From Paenibacillus tritici (lineage in GTDB: Bacteria > Bacillota > Bacilli > Paenibacillales > Paenibacillaceae): 64,000 nucleotides of DNA. Within the stretch, counting starts at the first letter, position 1. Each line of letters opens with the position of its first letter. Location of the stretch: contig NZ_JABMKX010000002.1 in NCBI RefSeq assembly GCF_013204885.1, positions 468,033-532,032 on the forward strand. Reading direction: 5' to 3'. The translations under genes were made by a program, and so were the position numbers. Below are positions 8,346 through 17,121 of this stretch, piece by piece. Below the pieces are notes generated by a model. That model was not told the origin of the DNA, searched no databases, and saw only the letters and a list, made by a program, of their open reading frames with translations.

Positions 8346-9479
8346 ATGAACTGGACCGATGTCATTGAACACACGCTAACGACTACTCGGCTTAATATTA
8401 AGCGCTTTGGAGAAGCTTTTCCTATCGTAAGCATGGGGGGCGGCAAATACCACCTGACGGACCACACCAACTGGACGGAAGGCTTCTGGAGCGGCATTCT
8501 GTGGCTGAGCTATGAATACAGCCAGGACCCGGAGATTCACGCCGCTGCGATCCAGGCGACAGAGTCCTTCCACCAGCGTATGATTGACGGGCAGGCGCTG
8601 GATCACCACGACATAGGCTTCCTGTATTCGTTGTCGGCCAAGGCCCGCTGGATCACCGAACAGGATGAAGCCTCGCGTCTGCTGGCGGTGGAGGCGGCCG
8701 ACATGTTAATGAAGCGCTGGCGCTCCGGACCCCAGCTCTTTCAGGCTTGGGGACCGGAAGGCGATGAAGAGAACGGAGGGCGGATCATCATCGACTGCCT
8801 GATGAATCTTCCGCTCCTCTGCTGGGCCAGTGAGCAGACCGGAGACCCGGTCTATGCCAGGGCCGCCCGGACCCAAGCCGAGAAGAGCCGCCGCTTCCTG
8901 GTGAGGGGGGACGACTCCTCCTATCATACCTTTTATTTCGATCCGCAGACGGGGAATGCCCTGCGCGGCGGGACTGCCCAAGGCTATCAGGACGGCTCCA
9001 CCTGGACGCGGGGACAGGCCTGGGGAGTCTACGGCTTCGCCCTGGCCTACCGCAGCTTCCAGGAGCCTCCTTATCTCGAAACCTCCAAACGAATGGCCCG
9101 CTACTTCCTGGAGCATCTGCCCGCCGACCATGTAGCATACTGGGATTTCGATGCCCCGCAGGAGGAAGGCACGCCGCGCGACAGTTCAGCCTCCGCCATC
9201 GTAGTATGCGGTCTCCTGGAGCTGCTGGAGCATCTGCCGGAGAATGACCCGGATCGGGAATATTTCAGGGAAGCCGTGACCCGGTCTATGGATTCGTTGA
9301 TGAACTACTACTTCACCGCAGGCAATCCATCCGAAGAGGGCTTTCTGCGGCATGGCTCCTATTCAGTCAGAGGCAATTCCTCACCCGATGATTTCATGAT
9401 CTGGGGCGACTATTTCTTCCTGGAGGCGCTGCTGCGTCTGGAGCGGGGGGTTCCGGGGTACTGGTATGAACGGGGATAA
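8346..9479 (+). CDS. Glycoside hydrolase family 88 unsaturated uronyl hydrolase
   Basis: A 377-residue cytoplasmic enzyme of the GH88 type. GH88 enzymes hydrate the double bond of 4,5-unsaturated glucuronyl or galacturonyl oligosaccharides made by polysaccharide lyases and release the sugar. DHHDIGFLYS (Asp89) and RIIIDCLMNLPLL (Asp150) match the two catalytic Asp positions known from Bacillus GL1 UGL, and WTRGQAWGVYGFALAY and the C-terminal DFMIWGDYFFLEALLR are family landmarks. No signal peptide is seen. The ATG at 8346 is preferred because the upstream ATGGAGG contains its ribosome binding site (GGAGG, 8 bp spacing). It stands alone, which suggests feeding by lyases encoded elsewhere. Confidence 0.95.
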   Translation: MNWTDVIEHTLTTTRLNIKRFGEAFPIVSMGGGKYHLTDHTNWTEGFWSGILWLSYEYSQDPEIHAAAIQATESFHQRMIDGQALDHHDIGFLYSLSAKARWITEQDEASRLLAVEAADMLMKRWRSGPQLFQAWGPEGDEENGGRIIIDCLMNLPLLCWASEQTGDPVYARAARTQAEKSRRFLVRGDDSSYHTFYFDPQTGNALRGGTAQGYQDGSTWTRGQAWGVYGFALAYRSFQEPPYLETSKRMARYFLEHLPADHVAYWDFDAPQEEGTPRDSSASAIVVCGLLELLEHLPENDPDREYFREAVTRSMDSLMNYYFTAGNPSEEGFLRHGSYSVRGNSSPDDFMIWGDYFFLEALLRLERGVPGYWYERG

Positions 9480-9546
9480 CCGCACCGCTTCTAAATGAAG
9501 CCAGTGGACCGTATGAGACCTTGCGGCAATCCGCCCGTCCGCCTGG

Positions 9547-9575
9547 ACAGGCAGGCCTACTATAAGTCTGCCTGT
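9547..9575 (+). terminator. Possible terminator after the GH88 gene
   Basis: An 8-bp inverted repeat ACAGGCAG / CTGCCTGT around a 13-base loop, followed by TTT, lies 68 bp downstream of the GH88 stop. The stem is strong but the U-tract is short. Confidence 0.45.
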
Positions 9576-9619
9576 TTGTGCTGATCTGGATGGGGGAATT
9601 CCCCAGTGAATATTAGAAG

Positions 9620-9802
9620 TACTAGTTGAAATCCTGCACAAAAAGCAACTTCCCCTCATCATTTCAGCCTTAGATCAGCACTTGTTGCACAAAAAGCAGG
9701 ATTCCCCCCTCCACCAAGCAACCTAGCGGGAAAATTCCTGCATTCTATGCAGCATTCCTCCCGCGCTCACGGCTATCGCGGAGGCAAAGCTGCAATTCTT
9801 AC
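9620..9802. repeat. Cluster of TGCA-centred degenerate repeats
   Basis: The gap before the phosphotransferase gene has no open gene. It holds three or four imperfect units such as CCTGCACAAAAAGCA, TTGCACAAAAAGCAGGATTC, and CCTGCATTCTATGCAGCATT followed by CCTCCCGC. The same pattern (inverted TGCA halves followed by ATTCCCGCC) occurs at 38500-38700, so this is a dispersed family. The function is unknown. Confidence 0.6.
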
Positions 9803-9845
9803 AACAGTTTAGGAAAAGAAGCCTAGATTACACAGGAGGCCCCAA

Positions 9846-10724
9846 ATGAATTCAATTCTAAACGTTATAGAGAAGCTAAAGTTGAACGTCTTGAATATTG
9901 AAGATGTTCCAGAGTCATTTAGCTCTGATGTCTACAAGCTTACTCTCTCCAGTGGAGAAACTGTATTTGTTAAAATCCCCTTCAACAAGGATAAACTGTT
10001 CCGTGAATTTCAGATGCTCGAAACCTTAAAGGAGGTATTACCTGTTCCTAAGGTACTCGACATTTGGTATGGGGATGAGCGCACTAAGGGCGCATTGCTT
10101 CTATCAGCCATTCAAGGTATGCCTTGTACAGGTGACGTAGATGAGAAGCTTTCTTTTCAAATGGGTACATATCTTGCCATGCTCCATGAGGTCCAGGCTC
10201 CCGGGTATGGGCATCATGCAGCCGAAGGTTATAAGTTATTTGACCATAATAACTGGAGATTACATATCCAAAGTAATTTTGAAATGTGGAAAGAGCCCTG
10301 CAAAGAGATTCTCGGCTCAACATTGTATGAGAAATGTATTCTTCATTTTGATAGAGTTTTCTCTGCTTTACCGGAGCCTGACGGGCCGTGCTTTGTTCAC
10401 ATGGATTTTCGACCAGGCAATATATTGGTGCAAGGTAACGAGGTTGCCGGCATTATTGATTTCGAGAGTGCCCGCGGAGGATCATCGGAAGTAGATTTTA
10501 CCAAAGTCAACCGCTATATTTGGGAGGCTAACCCGAGAACAAAGTCACCATTTATTGAGGGTTATCAATCGGTTCGGCCTATGATGGCACTGGAAAGAGT
10601 GCTGCCATTTTATAATTTTTACGACGCTTTCTCCTCCATTGCCTGGTGTAAAAAAAGAGGAATTGCCAAAAATCAAACATTCCTCCAGGAAAATATTCTT
10701 ATATTATCAAATTCGGTGGGCTAA
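9846..10724 (+). CDS. Aminoglycoside phosphotransferase (APH) family kinase
   Basis: A 292-residue protein-kinase-like phosphotransferase. VYKLTLSSGETVFVKIPF carries the ATP-binding Lys. HMDFRPGNILV is the catalytic loop (His-x-Asp with the metal-binding Asn) and IIDFESARGG is the DFG-equivalent. APH-family enzymes phosphorylate aminoglycosides, choline, homoserine or similar small molecules; the substrate is not evident and drug resistance should not be assumed. The gene is more AT-rich than its surroundings. ACAGGAGG precedes the ATG. Its stop overlaps the convergent flavin-reductase-like gene by four bases. Confidence 0.88.
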   Translation: MNSILNVIEKLKLNVLNIEDVPESFSSDVYKLTLSSGETVFVKIPFNKDKLFREFQMLETLKEVLPVPKVLDIWYGDERTKGALLLSAIQGMPCTGDVDEKLSFQMGTYLAMLHEVQAPGYGHHAAEGYKLFDHNNWRLHIQSNFEMWKEPCKEILGSTLYEKCILHFDRVFSALPEPDGPCFVHMDFRPGNILVQGNEVAGIIDFESARGGSSEVDFTKVNRYIWEANPRTKSPFIEGYQSVRPMMALERVLPFYNFYDAFSSIAWCKKRGIAKNQTFLQENILILSNSVG

Positions 10725-11341
10725 ACTTCGGCCCGAAAGGTTTTACCAAGCTGGTTACCCAGACCGAAATAATGACGAAAATTATATATTAGAGGAGCCC
10801 ATTTTTGGGGATCAATATGATTGCCTTCCATGATTATTTCTTTGTGGGCATGTACAAGTACGGCTTGTGTCTCAATGATCGCAAAGTTAGGGGAATGCTC
10901 AGGAATCCGGATGTTGTGAACCCTGGCCTCTATTTGTAACGGACATTCCATAATTCGTGCAGGCTGTACCGTCTCCGAGTCAATGGGGGTTAATCCGCTC
11001 ATAGCATACTTATCTTTTTGATACGTGTATCCATATTTCTCCTTATTTTCAGGAACTGGATTCTTCCCTGTGTAAGGAGCCAGCTGTTCAACATTCTCCC
11101 AAAGTGAAGGACCGGGAATATTAATCACACACTCCGGAAGCCGTTCTAAATTATCAATCGCTTTCCCCCCAAGACCAATCCCTAATACAATACAATCTCC
11201 TAAGGCCCATGATGATGAGATCGGGCTAATATTTACTGTTCCATCTTCATTCAATGTATTTAGTAAAATGACAGGGGTCCCATAATATAAAATTTTAGGT
11301 TTAATCGTTTCTGTTACCGGAATCTGTTTTGAATTTTTCAT
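10721..11341 (-). CDS. Flavin reductase-like / FMN-binding split-barrel protein
   Basis: A 206-residue protein of the flavin-reductase-like split-barrel superfamily. YYGTPVILLNTLNEDGTVNI and SPISSSWALGDCIVLGIG form the typical N-terminal FMN-binding strands, and the mid-region ECVINIPG fits the family. Relatives reduce or bind FMN and supply reduced flavin or carry out flavin-linked reactions in the cytoplasm. The ATG follows GAGGAG at 7 bp. It is divergent from an ArsR-type regulator with a short shared promoter region, so that regulator probably controls it. The codons are more AT-rich than in the flanking operons. Confidence 0.85.
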   Translation of the reverse strand: MKNSKQIPVTETIKPKILYYGTPVILLNTLNEDGTVNISPISSSWALGDCIVLGIGLGGKAIDNLERLPECVINIPGPSLWENVEQLAPYTGKNPVPENKEKYGYTYQKDKYAMSGLTPIDSETVQPARIMECPLQIEARVHNIRIPEHSPNFAIIETQAVLVHAHKEIIMEGNHIDPQKWAPLIYNFRHYFGLGNQLGKTFRAEV

Positions 11342-11374
11342 TTTAGTTCTCCTCGATGTGTATTCGTTCTCCTA

Positions 11375-11395
11375 AATTGTATAATATAAATAATT
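11375..11395. promoter_or_regulatory. Candidate operator in the divergent flavin-reductase/ArsR promoter region
   Basis: AATTGTATA-ATA-TAAATAATT is a near-palindrome (7 of 9 positions) that includes a TATAAT -10-like box. It lies between the divergent starts at 11341 and 11436, where an ArsR-type regulator would be expected to bind. This is inference from position and symmetry only. Confidence 0.4.
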
Positions 11396-11435
11396 CAAGG
11401 ATCATCGAATGATGGAATGCAAAGCGGAGGGTAAC

Positions 11436-12140
11436 ATGAAAACAAATTCAAATGTAGCAATCATCGCTTCTCTAGTGAGTGAAACTTCCCGCGCAGCAAT
11501 ATTAACTGTCCTATTGGACGGAAGGTTTCATGCAGCAGGTGAACTAGCCTATATAGCCGGAATCACACCTCAAACGGCAAGCTTCCATTTAGCCAAAATG
11601 GTCGATGCCCATGTAATTTCCGTTGAACAACAAGGCAGACACCGATACTACGGGATTCACAATCCAGAGGTGGCTCAGGTTATGGAATCCTTACTATCTA
11701 TTGCTCCCCCTGTTCATATCAAGTCATTAAAACAAGCTTCAGAGGATAAAGCGCTGCGTCTGGCAAGGACCTGTTATGATCATCTCGCCGGGAGTTTGGG
11801 GGTGCAATTAACAGATTCACTGATCAGGACAGGCATTCTGTGCGAAGAAAACAAACAGTTTACCGTTACTGAACGCGGGAAGGACTTTTTCACAAACTTT
11901 AGAATTGACCTTGAAAAAGCCGAAAAAAAACGCCGCTCCTTCTGTCATAAATGTCTGGATTGGAGTGAACGGCGCCCCCATCTTGCCGGAGCCTTAGGTA
12001 ATGCCCTTCTGGAACGGCTTTTAGAGTTGAATTGGATTCAACGTCTGCCCAAGACGCGCGCGATAATCATTACTTCCGAGGGTAAGATAGGCTTTAAAGA
12101 AGTATTTTCATTGGATATGGAGATTGGTAGCCACGAATAA
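11436..12140 (+). CDS. ArsR-family winged-helix transcriptional regulator
   Basis: A 234-residue DNA-binding protein. The first 100 residues form an ArsR-type winged helix: LVSETSRAAILTVLLDG, the recognition helix near AGITPQTASFHLAKMVDAHV, and the wing EQQGRHRYYGI. The longer C-terminal half (about 130 residues) contains RRSFCHKCLDWSERRPHLAG, with Cys, Cys and His residues that could bind a ligand or metal. The ATG at 11436 is chosen over 11409 because GGAGGG lies 5 bp upstream. The divergent flavin-reductase-like gene is the likely target. Confidence 0.88.
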   Translation: MKTNSNVAIIASLVSETSRAAILTVLLDGRFHAAGELAYIAGITPQTASFHLAKMVDAHVISVEQQGRHRYYGIHNPEVAQVMESLLSIAPPVHIKSLKQASEDKALRLARTCYDHLAGSLGVQLTDSLIRTGILCEENKQFTVTERGKDFFTNFRIDLEKAEKKRRSFCHKCLDWSERRPHLAGALGNALLERLLELNWIQRLPKTRAIIITSEGKIGFKEVFSLDMEIGSHE

Positions 12141-12197
12141 GGTTCGACCTAAGGCTGCCAACCGGCATAGACAACCAAGACAAGGAGCCCCATAAAT

Positions 12198-12902
12198 ATG
12201 TCCAGAATCATGATTGTGGAAGATGATCCGAAGATTGCAGACCTGCTGCAGTCAGCTATTGAGAAGTATGGGTATGAGGTGGTCAGGGTCAAGGACTTCC
12301 GCCACGTGCTGCAGGAATTTGAACAGATGAGACCGGAGCTGGTGCTGCTGGATGTGAATCTGCCCAGCTATGACGGGTATTACTGGTGCCGGCAAATCCG
12401 CGGGGTCTCCACTTGTCCGGTGCTGTTCATCTCGGCGCGGGACGGGGAGATGGACCAGATCATGGCGCTTGAGAACGGCGGGGATGATTATATCACCAAG
12501 CCCTTCCATTCAGGAATTGTACTCGCCAAAATCCACAGTCACCTCCGCCGGGCCTACGGGGAATATGCGGGCAAGCGCGGGGAGCTGATGCTGGAGAAGG
12601 AAGGGCTGAAGCTGTATCTTGAACGGCTTGAACTGCAGTATGGGCAGGCGGTTGTGACCCTCACCCGCAAGGAATCCGATCTCATCGAGAGTCTTATGGA
12701 GCGTTACCCCAGAGTAGCCAGCCGGGAGGCTCTGCTGGAGAAGCTGTGGGACCCGCAGGCATTCGTGGATGAGAACACGCTTAATGTGAATATTGCAAGG
12801 GCCCGCAAGAAATTCCAGGAGCTTGGGCTGGAGGATGCGGTGCTTACCGTCAGAGGTTCAGGATACCGGCTGAATCTTAGCGCTGAAGAGGCGGAGTCAT
12901 GA
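12198..12902 (+). CDS. BceR-like response regulator (OmpR family)
   Basis: A 234-residue two-component regulator. The receiver domain has the acidic pair EDD at the start, phospho-acceptor Asp in LVLLDVNLP (about residue 52) and Lys in YITKPF. The C-terminal winged helix (about residues 125-230) ends with VLTVRGSGYRLN. It matches the BceR/GraR class, which switches on peptide-antibiotic transporters. Its stop overlaps the kinase start by four bases. It probably binds the inverted repeat at 13899-13912 in front of the transporter genes. Confidence 0.94.
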   Translation: MSRIMIVEDDPKIADLLQSAIEKYGYEVVRVKDFRHVLQEFEQMRPELVLLDVNLPSYDGYYWCRQIRGVSTCPVLFISARDGEMDQIMALENGGDDYITKPFHSGIVLAKIHSHLRRAYGEYAGKRGELMLEKEGLKLYLERLELQYGQAVVTLTRKESDLIESLMERYPRVASREALLEKLWDPQAFVDENTLNVNIARARKKFQELGLEDAVLTVRGSGYRLNLSAEEAES

Positions 12903-13897
12903 AGCTGTTTATCCGTGAGCATGTCTTGTTATTGGTTGTTCAGATCGTGCAATTTGGCGCTATGCTGTCGATCTACTGGCTGGACGGCTACCGCGATCTT
13001 CCGACCGCACTCTATTCGGTCTTCCTTGGCTTCTTCTTTCTCTGCTGCTACTTGATCTATCAATTCATCAGCAGGCGCCGGTACTATCTTCGCCTCGGGA
13101 AGCCGCTTGAGACGCTGGACGAATCCTTCCAGACGATGGAGAACAACCCCGTATCCCAAGCCCTGGAGCAGCTGCTTCACTCCCAATACCGCCTCTATCA
13201 GCAGCAGCTGACAGCGGCGAAGCTCCAGCAGGAGCAGCATCTGACCTTCATCGACCAATGGGTCCATCAGATGAAAACCCCGCTGTCCGTGATTGAACTG
13301 ACGGTGCAGAATATAGACGAGCCTGAGTTCGCCAGCATCCGCGAGGAGCTGGAACGTATGCGCGGCGGACTGCATACCGTTCTTTATATGGCCCGGCTGC
13401 GGGCCTTTGAACAGGATTTTCATATTAAACCAGTTGTCCTGCCGAGACTCGTAAATGAGGTTGTCCATGATCACAAGCGTCTTTTCATCCGAAACGGCAT
13501 ATTCCCTGATGTGAAGGCCGGCTCTCCCGGAATTACCGCCCGGACCGATGAGAAATGGCTGTTCTTCATGCTGTCGCAGATCCTGGGCAATGCTATCAAA
13601 TATTCAGCAGCGGCCTCTAAGGGCGGCGGACTGAAGATTGCTATATCCTGCTACATGAGAGGAGCGGACGCGGTCATTGAGGTGAAGGACCAGGGGATCG
13701 GTATTCAGGCGTCTGATCTGTCCAGGGTATTCGCCCCCTTCTTCACCGGTGACAACGGGCGCGGACTGCGGGAGTCTACGGGAATGGGGCTGTATTTGAC
13801 CAAGGAGGCCGCAGACCGTCTGGGGCACCGGCTTGAGCTGGAATCGGCGGTGGGCGAAGGAACGGTCATACGGATTATTTTGAAGGCTGATCCTTAG
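12899..13897 (+). CDS. BceS-like intramembrane-sensing histidine kinase
   Basis: A 332-residue sensor kinase. Two N-terminal membrane helices, about residues 8-25 and 35-58, are joined by a very short outside loop, the mark of intramembrane-sensing kinases that take their signal from a BceAB-type transporter. The H-box is FIDQWVHQMKTPLSVIEL (phospho-acceptor His about 122). The ATPase domain shows the N-box LGNAIKYS, VKDQGIGI and the G-box STGMGLYLTKE. It has no extracellular sensing domain, so drug sensing by the neighbouring transporter is expected. Confidence 0.94.
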   Translation: MKLFIREHVLLLVVQIVQFGAMLSIYWLDGYRDLPTALYSVFLGFFFLCCYLIYQFISRRRYYLRLGKPLETLDESFQTMENNPVSQALEQLLHSQYRLYQQQLTAAKLQQEQHLTFIDQWVHQMKTPLSVIELTVQNIDEPEFASIREELERMRGGLHTVLYMARLRAFEQDFHIKPVVLPRLVNEVVHDHKRLFIRNGIFPDVKAGSPGITARTDEKWLFFMLSQILGNAIKYSAAASKGGGLKIAISCYMRGADAVIEVKDQGIGIQASDLSRVFAPFFTGDNGRGLRESTGMGLYLTKEAADRLGHRLELESAVGEGTVIRIILKADP

Positions 13898-13898
13898 C

Positions 13899-13912
13899 TT
13901 ACATACGTGTAA
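13899..13912. promoter_or_regulatory. BceR-type operator
   Basis: TTACATACGTGTAA matches exactly the inverted repeat TnACA-N4-TGTAA described for BceR-like regulators. It begins two bases after the kinase stop and about 100 bp before the transporter ATPase gene. A TATATT at 13958-13963 may be the -10 box. The site, the regulator and the target operon are all in place. Confidence 0.8.
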
Positions 13913-14007
13913 TACAAGTGAAATCTAATTCGATAGATGAAAGGCCGCCGCCTCCGCTATATTGGTCTTAACACCATTCTAGTGCATACAGAGAAGGAGA
14001 GAACCTT

Positions 14008-14775
14008 ATGCTGGAGGTACAACAGGTCAGTAAAATATATGAGGGAAACGTCACCTACCGGGCCTTGACCAATATTGATTTAACCATTGCGGACGGAGAA
14101 TTCGTGGGGATTATGGGGCCTTCGGGAAGCGGAAAAACCACTCTGCTGAATATGATTGCCACCGTGGACGCACCGACTACGGGAAGCATTCTAATCGGCG
14201 GCAAGGATATCGGCAAGCTGGATAACCATGAACTGGCGGTATTCCGCCGCCGCGAGCTGGGTTTTGTCTTTCAGGATTTCAATCTGCTGAATACCTTAAC
14301 GGTAGAAGAGAATATCGTGCTGCCGCTGACACTGGATGGCACCCGGATCAGTGAAATGAAGCAAAAGTCGCGGGAGATTGCCGGGAAGCTGGGCATTAGC
14401 TCCATTATGAAAAAACGTACGTACGAGATCTCCGGCGGACAAGCCCAGCGGACAGCCATCGCCAGAGCCATGATCCATTCCCCCAAGCTGCTGCTGGCGG
14501 ATGAGCCCACCGGCAATCTGGATTCAGGCGCAGCCAGGGATGTGATGGATCTGCTGGAAACGATCAACCGGCAGCAGGCAACGACGATGATGCTGGTTAC
14601 CCATGACGCCTTAGCCGCCAGCTATTGTCATCGCGTGGTGTTCATTAAGGACGGCAGGTTCTATACAGAGATTCACCGGGGGGATAACCGCCAGAGCTTT
14701 TTCCAGAAAATTATGGATACACTTTCGCTGTTAGGAGGATATAACCATGACGTTCCGCCAGTTCGCATTCCGTAA
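14008..14775 (+). CDS. BceA-like ABC transporter ATP-binding protein
   Basis: A 255-residue ATPase of the MacB/LolD/BceA group. Walker A is GPSGSGKTTLLN, the Q-loop FVFQDFNLLNTLTVEENIVL, the signature YEISGGQAQRTAIARA, Walker B LLLADEPTGNLDS, and the switch His lies in LVTHDALAASYCHR. GGAGAG precedes the ATG. The gene overlaps the permease gene by 29 bases. With the large permease it forms the antibiotic-sensing and detoxification transporter of the module. Confidence 0.95.
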   Translation: MLEVQQVSKIYEGNVTYRALTNIDLTIADGEFVGIMGPSGSGKTTLLNMIATVDAPTTGSILIGGKDIGKLDNHELAVFRRRELGFVFQDFNLLNTLTVEENIVLPLTLDGTRISEMKQKSREIAGKLGISSIMKKRTYEISGGQAQRTAIARAMIHSPKLLLADEPTGNLDSGAARDVMDLLETINRQQATTMMLVTHDALAASYCHRVVFIKDGRFYTEIHRGDNRQSFFQKIMDTLSLLGGYNHDVPPVRIP

Positions 14776-16627
14776 TGTCACCCGGAACGCCAGGTTATAC
14801 ACCGCCTATTTTCTCAGCAGCATGTTTACGGTGATGGTCTTCTTCACCTTCTCCATCTTCGCTTATCATCCGCTGCTTAGCGGGGAGCGCATTCAATCCA
14901 GCGCCGCTCTTGCGCTTGCGGTCTCCAAATGGGTGATCTACATATTCTCCTTCTTCTTCGTCCTCTACTCCATGAGTGCATTTCTGCAATCGCGTAAACG
15001 GGAGTTCGGGCTGATGATGATGCACGGTATGACTGTCCGGCAGCTGCGGCGGATGATTTTTCTGGAGAATATGATCGTCGGGTCAGGCGCCACTCTGAGC
15101 GGCATCGGACTTGGCCTTATCTTTGCCAAAGGGATTCTGCTTGCAGGAGAGAACGTGCTTGCCCTTAACGAGCCGCTTCAATTCTATTTGCCGTTCAAGG
15201 CGATAGTGTTGACCCTGTTCTCCTTCCTGCTGCTGTTCGTCCTGATCTCCCTGTTCATCTCATCCGTGCTGCGCAGCGGAAAGCTGATTACGCTCATTAA
15301 GGCAGACCGTCAGCCCAAGCCGGAGCCGAAGGCCTCGCTGCTATTGTCATTGCTGGTGGTATCGCTGCTGGGGGTCAGCTACTTCCTGTCTCTCCGGGCG
15401 AGTGGTCTGAATGTAGTACTGCTGCTCGTGCCGGTGGTCATTATGGTCACGATCGGTACCTATCTGCTGTTCACACAGCTCAGCGTGTACCTGATTCACA
15501 AGCTGAAGGCACGGGAGGGACTGTACTGGCGCCGGACCAATATGCTGCTGTTCTCTGACCTTTCCCACCGGATGAAGGACAACGCCCGCGCTTTTTTTCT
15601 GGTCGCCATCATCTCTACCGTGTCCTTCAGCGCGATAGGAGCGTTATACGGATTTCAGTCGATGATCAACGGAGCGCTGACGCAGAAGAATCCCTATCTG
15701 TTCACCTATCAGTCCGCAGACGGTGACAGCAACGCACAGGCCCATATACAGCTGATTGACGAGAGCCTTGGCAGAGCCGGGATTTCCGCCGAGAAAACAG
15801 GTCTGGAGCTTAACTACTATAAAGCTGTGGATGGCCGGACAATGGTTCTGGTGAAGCAATCCGATTATAACCGCCTGGCAGCGCTGATGGAGCTGAAGTC
15901 CATCCGGCTGGCCGCAGGGAAAGCCGCAATTGTTGATTTCGGGCTGTCCCGCAAGGGAGAAGAACTGCTCAACCAGCCGGTCGAGCTGCAGCCGGGAGTC
16001 GTCATCGAGGCGGACCAGGCTGTCGTATCTTGGGCGATCCGGGGAGTCAGCGGTTATTATGTCGTCCCCGATGAGTGGATCGGGACGCTTGGACAGCCGC
16101 TCAAAGTGAGCCGTTATTATGCATGGCACGGGGCAACTGGACAGCCGGGAGTAAAGAAGGCAGGCGAAAAGCTGACCAATGAGCTTCCCTATGATGAGCA
16201 GTATACTTTCTATGCCCTTGAGTATTTGACCTCCAAGACAAATGAGGGCTTTGGCCCGGTGATGTTCATCGGTTTTTTTGTCGGGATCGTATTTTTTGTC
16301 TCTGCCGGCAGCTTCCTCTATTTCCGGCTGTATAGTGATCTGGATGAGGATAAGCACAAGTTCAAGGCTATTTCCAAGCTGGGGCTGAGTGACAAGGAGC
16401 TTGGCCGGATATTGAACCGCCAGCTCAGCCTGCTCTTCTTTGCTCCAATCGTGGTCGCCCTGGTACATGGAGCCGTTGCCCTTACGGCCTTGTCTCACAT
16501 GTTCCAGTACTCCATATTCAGGGAGTCCCTGCTTGTGCTTGGCCTGTTCTTCTTCATTCAGGTGATCTACTTCTTCATTGTCCGCCTGTTCTACACGAGA
16601 CAGATCCGGTCGGCATTAGCCGGATAA
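14747..16627 (+). CDS. BceB-like FtsX-type ABC transporter permease
   Basis: A 626-residue permease with about ten membrane helices and one large extracytoplasmic domain of roughly 200 residues (about 310-510) between helices seven and eight, the layout of BceB/VraG proteins. The first FtsX block includes SRKREFGLMMMHGMTVRQLR, and the last block includes FKAISKLGLSDKELGRI. AGGAGG lies 8 bp before the ATG, inside the ATPase gene. Such permeases free the cell-wall target from bacitracin- or lantibiotic-type peptides and signal to the kinase. Confidence 0.95.
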   Translation: MTFRQFAFRNVTRNARLYTAYFLSSMFTVMVFFTFSIFAYHPLLSGERIQSSAALALAVSKWVIYIFSFFFVLYSMSAFLQSRKREFGLMMMHGMTVRQLRRMIFLENMIVGSGATLSGIGLGLIFAKGILLAGENVLALNEPLQFYLPFKAIVLTLFSFLLLFVLISLFISSVLRSGKLITLIKADRQPKPEPKASLLLSLLVVSLLGVSYFLSLRASGLNVVLLLVPVVIMVTIGTYLLFTQLSVYLIHKLKAREGLYWRRTNMLLFSDLSHRMKDNARAFFLVAIISTVSFSAIGALYGFQSMINGALTQKNPYLFTYQSADGDSNAQAHIQLIDESLGRAGISAEKTGLELNYYKAVDGRTMVLVKQSDYNRLAALMELKSIRLAAGKAAIVDFGLSRKGEELLNQPVELQPGVVIEADQAVVSWAIRGVSGYYVVPDEWIGTLGQPLKVSRYYAWHGATGQPGVKKAGEKLTNELPYDEQYTFYALEYLTSKTNEGFGPVMFIGFFVGIVFFVSAGSFLYFRLYSDLDEDKHKFKAISKLGLSDKELGRILNRQLSLLFFAPIVVALVHGAVALTALSHMFQYSIFRESLLVLGLFFFIQVIYFFIVRLFYTRQIRSALAG

Positions 16628-16664
16628 CCCCGGCACGACACTTTGTTTTGGAGTAGGATCAACG

Positions 16665-16825
16665 TGAGCACTTGGGTGGACGCTGCGTGAACGGACCGTT
16701 GTTCCAATCGCTGTGCTCTCCAGATTTTTTTCATTCCCCTTAGCGGTGAAAATCCGGAGACCAAGGCGACCGCTTCCGCTTTTCCACAATCGTTCCGTCC
16801 TCTCCGCTGTTTAAGCGGGAAAAGT
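16665..16825. repeat. Dispersed intergenic repeat, copy 2
   Basis: This is homologous to 4735-4900, with matching blocks CCAGATTT, GCGGTGAAAATCCGG, GA-CAAGGCGACCGCTTCCGCT and CCTCTCCG. It is non-coding and placed just after the bceB-like gene. A shorter relative (AAAGGCCGCCGCCTCCGCT) may lie at 13940-13958. Confidence 0.7.
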
Positions 16826-16895
16826 TTTTAAAATCTTTCTAAAATCACAAAGAGAAACCGGCCTTTGGTAAAATGGAGTTACTACACAACCCTTT

Positions 16896-17090
16896 CAGAG
16901 GAGAGTTTTCTGTACATTCAATAGTCCATGGACCCACTTTGCTTGCCAATGGATCTGGAAGAAGATATCCCGGAAAGTCACCTCGTTCGTGCTCGTGAAT
17001 GCAACCGTCAATCGGCTGGACAACGCCATTTTTGACGCTGCCTATCCCGGCGGCGGCCGTGACAGCTACCACCGCCATGCTTCAGTTTCT
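16896..17090 (+). pseudogene. Remnant of an IS1182-family transposase (N-terminal part)
   Basis: Two joined frames read CLPMDLEEDIPESHLVR and then VNATVNRLDNAIFDAAYPGG followed by GRDSYH. Together these match the start of IS1182-type transposases, which usually read PMDLE-DIPE-HLVR-VNAAVNRLDD-IF-AAYPGGGRDSYHP. A one-base insertion near 17000 breaks the frame, and the match stops after the SYH motif, so about nine tenths of the transposase is missing. No terminal inverted repeats were found. Confidence 0.75.
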
Positions 17091-17121
17091 GGCTGACGAA
17101 AAAGCCACCCATGACCAAAAA

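Noticed and set aside
9846..10724. Aminoglycoside resistance gene
   Set aside because: The fold is APH-like, but the family has many non-resistance kinases and nothing in the sequence or context points to a drug substrate.
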